The position numbers were made by a program, and so were the translations under genes. Under the pieces are notes generated by a model. The model had not been told where the DNA came from. It worked only from the letters and a program-made list of their open reading frames with translations, and ran no database searches. Below, one piece after another: positions 61,270 to 64,000 of a stretch of 64,000 nucleotides of DNA. The first letter of the stretch is position 1. Every line of letters starts with the position of its first letter. The stretch is from SIG603 sp044432645 (GTDB lineage Bacteria; Bacillota; Clostridia; Oscillospirales; Acutalibacteraceae), in contig JAWXUM010000001.1 of the NCBI GenBank assembly GCA_044432645.1, positions 75,363 to 139,362 on the forward strand, read 5' to 3'.

Positions 61270-61893
61270 ATGACTGGAGGGCTAAGGATTACTAATTTAA
61301 TTGAAATGACTGAAAAAATATTACAAAGTGCTAGCTTAGAATTTAATAAGCACGGTTTTGAAAAGGCTAGTATGCGTACCATTGCCAAAAACGCTGGTGT
61401 TACAACTGGTTCGTTATATGCTAGATTTCCTAATAAAAATTCCCTTTTCGGTGCATTGGTTGACCCTGTTATTGAGAATTTTCTAAAAACAAGCGACACC
61501 GGTTATAAAGAAAATGTTGATAAACTTGATGATGAAAACAATTACTTTGATACCGAAAATTCAAGTACCATCATTATAGATTTGATATATTCAAATAAAA
61601 CTGCTTTTACTTTACTTATAAACTGTTCAAATGGCAGTAGCTATGAAAATTTTGCAGATACAATAGTAGAGCACGAAGAAGAAAAAGTTAGAACTACAAT
61701 TGAAACATTAAAAAAACAAGGCTTTGCCTGTGTTGATATTTCTAATCAAATTCTACATATGCTTATTAGTTCACATACTTATGCCCTTTTTGAAGTTATA
61801 AGGCACGATTTACCAAAAGAAGATGCATATAAGCAAATTAAGGAACTGAACGACTTCTTTTCCTGTGGTTGGAATAAAATATTTGGTTTGTAA
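61270..61893 (+). CDS. TetR family regulator
   Basis: About 200 aa. The N-terminal DNA-binding region is KILQSASLEFNKHGFEKASMRTIAKNAGVTTGSLYARFPNKNSLF, a textbook TetR helix-turn-helix. The ligand domain follows, with several cysteines. The start is odd: the ATG at 61270 has no ribosome site and lies upstream of GGAGG (61276-61280). That site best serves an ATT at 61288, 7 nt later and in frame. A large perfect palindrome upstream is its likely operator. It may control the adjacent transporter remnant. Confidence 0.85.
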   Translation: MTGGLRITNLIEMTEKILQSASLEFNKHGFEKASMRTIAKNAGVTTGSLYARFPNKNSLFGALVDPVIENFLKTSDTGYKENVDKLDDENNYFDTENSSTIIIDLIYSNKTAFTLLINCSNGSSYENFADTIVEHEEEKVRTTIETLKKQGFACVDISNQILHMLISSHTYALFEVIRHDLPKEDAYKQIKELNDFFSCGWNKIFGL

Positions 61894-61933
61894 AAACCAT
61901 TTATTTTATAATATTAAGTTAGCCTTGGCTAAC
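61883..61933 (+). promoter_or_regulatory. Promoter with GTTAGC-type operator (box C)
   Basis: TTGGTT (61883-61888), an 18-bp spacer and TATAAT (61907-61912). Five bases later is the perfect box GTTAGCCTTGGCTAAC (61918-61933). Confidence 0.75.
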
Positions 61934-61958
61934 GCAAATAAAAATTTTGGAGGAACTT

Positions 61959-62248
61959 ATGAAAAAAACAAACTAAAAACAAAAGATCTAATCTATGCAG
62001 GGGCATTCGCAGCAATTTACGTTATCGCTTTAATGATAATCGTAATGGCATTTGGTATGATTCCAGTTTTGTACATTATGTCACCATTTTTCGTTGGAAT
62101 GATAGCTGCAACAATTTACATGATGTATGTTACAAAAGTTAAAAAATTCGGTGCAATCTTAATTTTAGCAGTTATTGGTGCTGGAATTGGTGTAGTTATT
62201 GCAAGTAAACTATTTAAAAAACACTTCGAAAAAGCTGGTATTGTTTAA
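61959..62248 (+). pseudogene. Remnant of MptD-family ECF transporter S component
   Basis: GGAGG and ATG (61959) open a frame that stops after five codons. Removing a one-base slip in the A7 run gives KLKTKDLIYAGAFAAIYVIALMIIV, the start of MptD/Trep_Strep S components. After TKVKKFGAILILAVIG the sequence jumps to SKLFKKHFEKAGIV, the family's C-terminal end, so about 100 central residues are missing. It is therefore frameshifted and internally deleted. The promoter with box C is intact. Confidence 0.7.
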
Positions 62249-62282
62249 ATGAAAGCGATTAATTTCGACCAAAGAGGTAAAA

Positions 62283-63560
62283 TGTGTAAATGGTAAAATA
62301 AAGTGTACCAAAAACGGACAGGAAAAGTGTACCACTAAAAAAGCAGCAAAAAATTTGGTAAAATAGAAGAAAACCAAATGGAAGGCTGTAGAAATGAAAG
62401 GGTACGACATGTATAGCAAGATACAACAACTAAAAACAGCAGGATTTTCACAACGAGCAGTGGCGAGTGAATTGAAAGTGCACCGAAAAACTGTCAAGAG
62501 ATATTGGACAACGAATGTAAGAAGATTATCGAGAATATTCTGAGAAAAATCGCCGGGAAGAGTTTTTAAACGAATATCGAAATCGCATAGTGCAGTGGCT
62601 AAGGGAATATCCAAGCCTAAGTTCGTCACAGGTGTGCGACTGGCTGAAAGAACATTACGAAGCCACCTTTAACGAAAGAACTGTTTCCCGATACGTCAAG
62701 AAATTACGAGAAGAATATCACTTAATTAAAAGCCCAATCAACGTTCATATGAAGTAGTGCCAGAACTTCCGATGGGTCAGCAGGTGCAAGTTGACTTCGG
62801 ACAAATAACACTCAAAAAAGTCGACGGAGCTTGGCAGAAAGTTTATGTTGCTGCATTTCTCTTATCGGCATCACGCTATAAATATGCCGAAGTGCAAAGC
62901 CGTCCGTTTACAAGTGCCAACCTTGTAAAAATATGCCACAGATGTTTTCAGTATTTTGGAGGTATGCCACAAGAAATGGTCTTCGACCAAGACAGCATAG
63001 TTTGTAGCAGTGAAAATGCTGGAGATATTGTTTACACTTATGAATTTGAAAAGTTTAGGCAAGAAAGTAAAATGAAAATTTATCTATGCAGAGGTGCTGA
63101 CCCTGAAAGCAAAGGTAAAATTGAGAACACAGTAAAATACATCAAAGGCAATTTTTTAAGCAATCGTCTATTTGTCGATGACGAAACATTAAACCTAAGT
63201 TGTCTGGAGTGGCTAGAGCGCACAAGCAATGCCAAAGTTCAAAAATCCCAGCAGAAGTTTTCCTAGAAGAACGCGAGTATTTAAAGCCTTTAATAGCAAC
63301 AAAAGATATTCCCGAACCCACAGTTTGTAGAATAGTTCGCAAGGATAACACAATCCTTTATGGTAGTAATCGCTACTCTGTACCTTTGGGTACATACAAC
63401 ACTCAAAAAGAGGTGAAATTGGAAATATCAGATAATATATTGTCTATTATGACTGTTTTTGGAGAACTAATTTGTAAAGACTTACTAGAAACAGGAAGTG
63501 GAAAGTTGATACAAAGCAGAAATCACAGGCGTGACCGTAGTTCTAGTATTGATAAATTTC
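62283..63560 (+). mobile_element. Degenerate IS21-family element (left part)
   Basis: The left end shows TGTAAATGGTAAAA and two AAGTGTACCA repeats 24 bp apart (62301-62310 and 62325-62334), in the style of IS21 multiple terminal repeats. A broken istA follows. No istB or right end is seen; the element passes straight into the tail of an ABC transporter gene. Confidence 0.75.
62394..63560 (+). pseudogene. istA: Broken IS21 istA transposase
   Basis: Pieces in different frames follow the IstA order. First comes SKIQQLKTAGFSQRAVASEL with helix-turn-helix (62409 on), then REEFLNEYRNRIVQWLREYP and ERTVSRYVKKLREEYHL. The catalytic core follows at 62757-63266, with QVQVDFGQITLK, MVFDQDSIVCSSENAGD and GADPESKGKIENTVKYIKGNF (the DDE residues). 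Last comes GSNRYSVPLGTYN to 63560. At least three frameshifts or stops make it non-functional. Confidence 0.8.
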
Positions 63561-63719
63561 AAGAGGATGAGAATAGTAGCTGGCACAAATAAAATCGTAC
63601 TAATCAAAGACGGAAAAGTAGCCGAAGAAGGAACCTACAACGAACTAATCCAAAAAGACGGTCTTTACAAAAAAATGGTAGACTTACAAACCAAAAGTGC
63701 TACTTGGAATATAGTTTAA
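63561..63719 (+). pseudogene. C-terminal tail of an ABC exporter
   Basis: KRMRIVAGTNKIVLIKDGKVAEEGTYNELIQKDGLYKKMVDLQTKSATW is divided over this frame. It matches the last about 50 residues of ABC exporter ATPase domains (post H-loop: HRMRTVAxADKIVVLKDGxVAExG). Everything upstream, including the Walker motifs, is gone, and the frame is fused to the IS21 end. Confidence 0.75.
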
Positions 63720-63736
63720 GTTGAAAATTATAAAGC

Positions 63737-63772
63737 ATCAAACCCACTCGTTAAACAAGTGGGTTTGATTAT
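63737..63772 (+). terminator. Intrinsic terminator
   Basis: A 12-bp perfect stem ATCAAACCCACT/AGTGGGTTTGAT (63737-63748 and 63758-63769), just after the ABC exporter tail. Confidence 0.7.
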
Positions 63773-63836
63773 ATGTTCAAGCAGCCTTTATCGCTTCTTT
63801 TTGAGTTTTGGCTAAGAAATACCAACACTTAAAATT

Positions 63837-63888
63837 AAAATACATAAGCAACTCACTTTGTGTGATTTTGCTTATGTATTTTTTTGTT
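63837..63888. terminator. Probable bidirectional terminator
   Basis: A 14-bp stem (63837-63850 and 63869-63882) with T7 on the plus strand and an A/T-rich tail on the other. It lies about 50 bp beyond the end of the partial minus-strand gene at 63934. Confidence 0.6.
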
Positions 63889-63933
63889 CTTATACTATAA
63901 GTTAAATTGCTATTTACAGTGACAAACTTTGCT

Positions 63934-64000
63934 TTAATACATAGAATTTTCTGGAACAATTTTATATACGGCTGTGTTTGCATACATCTTGCTGCCATTT
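63934..64000 (-). CDS. Possible C-terminal end of a gene entering from the right
   Basis: The minus-strand frame from the window edge reads NGSKMYANTAVYKIVPENSMY and stops at 63934-63936, followed by a terminator. The segment is too short to identify. An alternative frame (63777-63998) runs through the terminator and is less likely. Confidence 0.3.
   Translation of the reverse strand, partial: NGSKMYANTAVYKIVPENSMY

Noticed and set aside
62757..63266. 169-codon frame as a functional transposase
   Set aside because: It contains the IstA catalytic core but lacks the N-terminal DNA-binding part and C-terminus, which lie in other frames; no istB.
63777..63998. 73-codon minus-strand frame
   Set aside because: It runs through a strong terminator hairpin at 63837-63882, and an alternative frame gives a stop followed by that terminator.
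1..64000. CRISPR arrays, rRNA genes or prophage structural genes
   Set aside because: No evenly spaced direct repeats, rRNA stretches or phage head/tail genes were seen. The many hairpins are single terminators.

Overview
The window is AT-rich DNA from a low-GC, endospore-forming, probably strictly anaerobic Firmicute of the Clostridia type. Sporulation and germination genes point to this (spmA/spmB, a gerA-gerB-gerC operon, and a DUF421/DUF4363 pair). So do rubrerythrin, type III pantothenate kinase, pyruvate phosphate dikinase, frequent TTG/GTG starts behind strong GGAGG ribosome sites, and short T-tailed terminators between most transcription units. I cannot name the species from sequence alone.

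Layout. 1-4.5 kb: an unusual TIM-barrel/hydroxyacid-dehydrogenase fusion, an LCP cell-wall ligase, yebC and tRNA-Leu(CAA). 4.5-7.7 kb: a degraded stretch after the tRNA, then a WYL regulator, an unknown protein and a PPP-type phosphoesterase, an accessory-looking block. 7.7-15.3 kb: carbon metabolism (Ldh2-type dehydrogenase, sugar-phosphate isomerase/epimerase, lactonase, class II aldolase), a secreted nuclease lipoprotein and a CCA-adding enzyme. 15.3-21 kb (mostly minus strand): serC-serA-Nudix, coaX and spmAB. 21-25 kb: PepV dipeptidase, a cytoplasmic sulfatase and a Mef-like efflux pump. 25-30.4 kb: germination receptor operon and the DUF421/DUF4363 pair. 30.5-37.7 kb: transporters, a uridine-kinase-like protein, a radical SAM protein, GH25 lysozyme, rubrerythrin and a CcdA-thioredoxin fusion. 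37.7-43.3 kb: two divergent ArsR-type regulators with their own palindromic operators, then two heavy-metal P-type ATPases with small accessory proteins. 43.3-48.5 kb: pth-mfd-foldase operon. 48.7-51.4 kb: ppdK broken by one -1 frameshift. 51.5-54.7 kb: an IS3-type remnant, a membrane protein, an ornithine-cyclodeaminase-like enzyme, an arsR stump and a COG0523 GTPase.

54.8-63.7 kb is the most interesting part. A minus-strand operon encodes a Tp47-like acidic lipoprotein, a ferric-reductase-like membrane protein fused to an FMN-binding domain, an ApbE flavin transferase, a NusG-II protein and a Gx (EetB-like) membrane protein. Together these look like an extracytosolic flavinylation/electron-transfer system. 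A 16-bp palindrome, GTTAGC-N4-GCTAAC, resembles DtxR-family iron boxes. It lies at or just after the -10 of four promoters here: an AraC regulator, this operon, a FeoB-associated/HMA protein with a methyltransferase, and an ECF S-component remnant. This suggests one metal-responsive regulon. The last member of that set, apparently an ECF/ABC exporter locus, has been gutted and carries a dead IS21 insertion, leaving only its first gene (internally deleted) and the tail of the ABC exporter.
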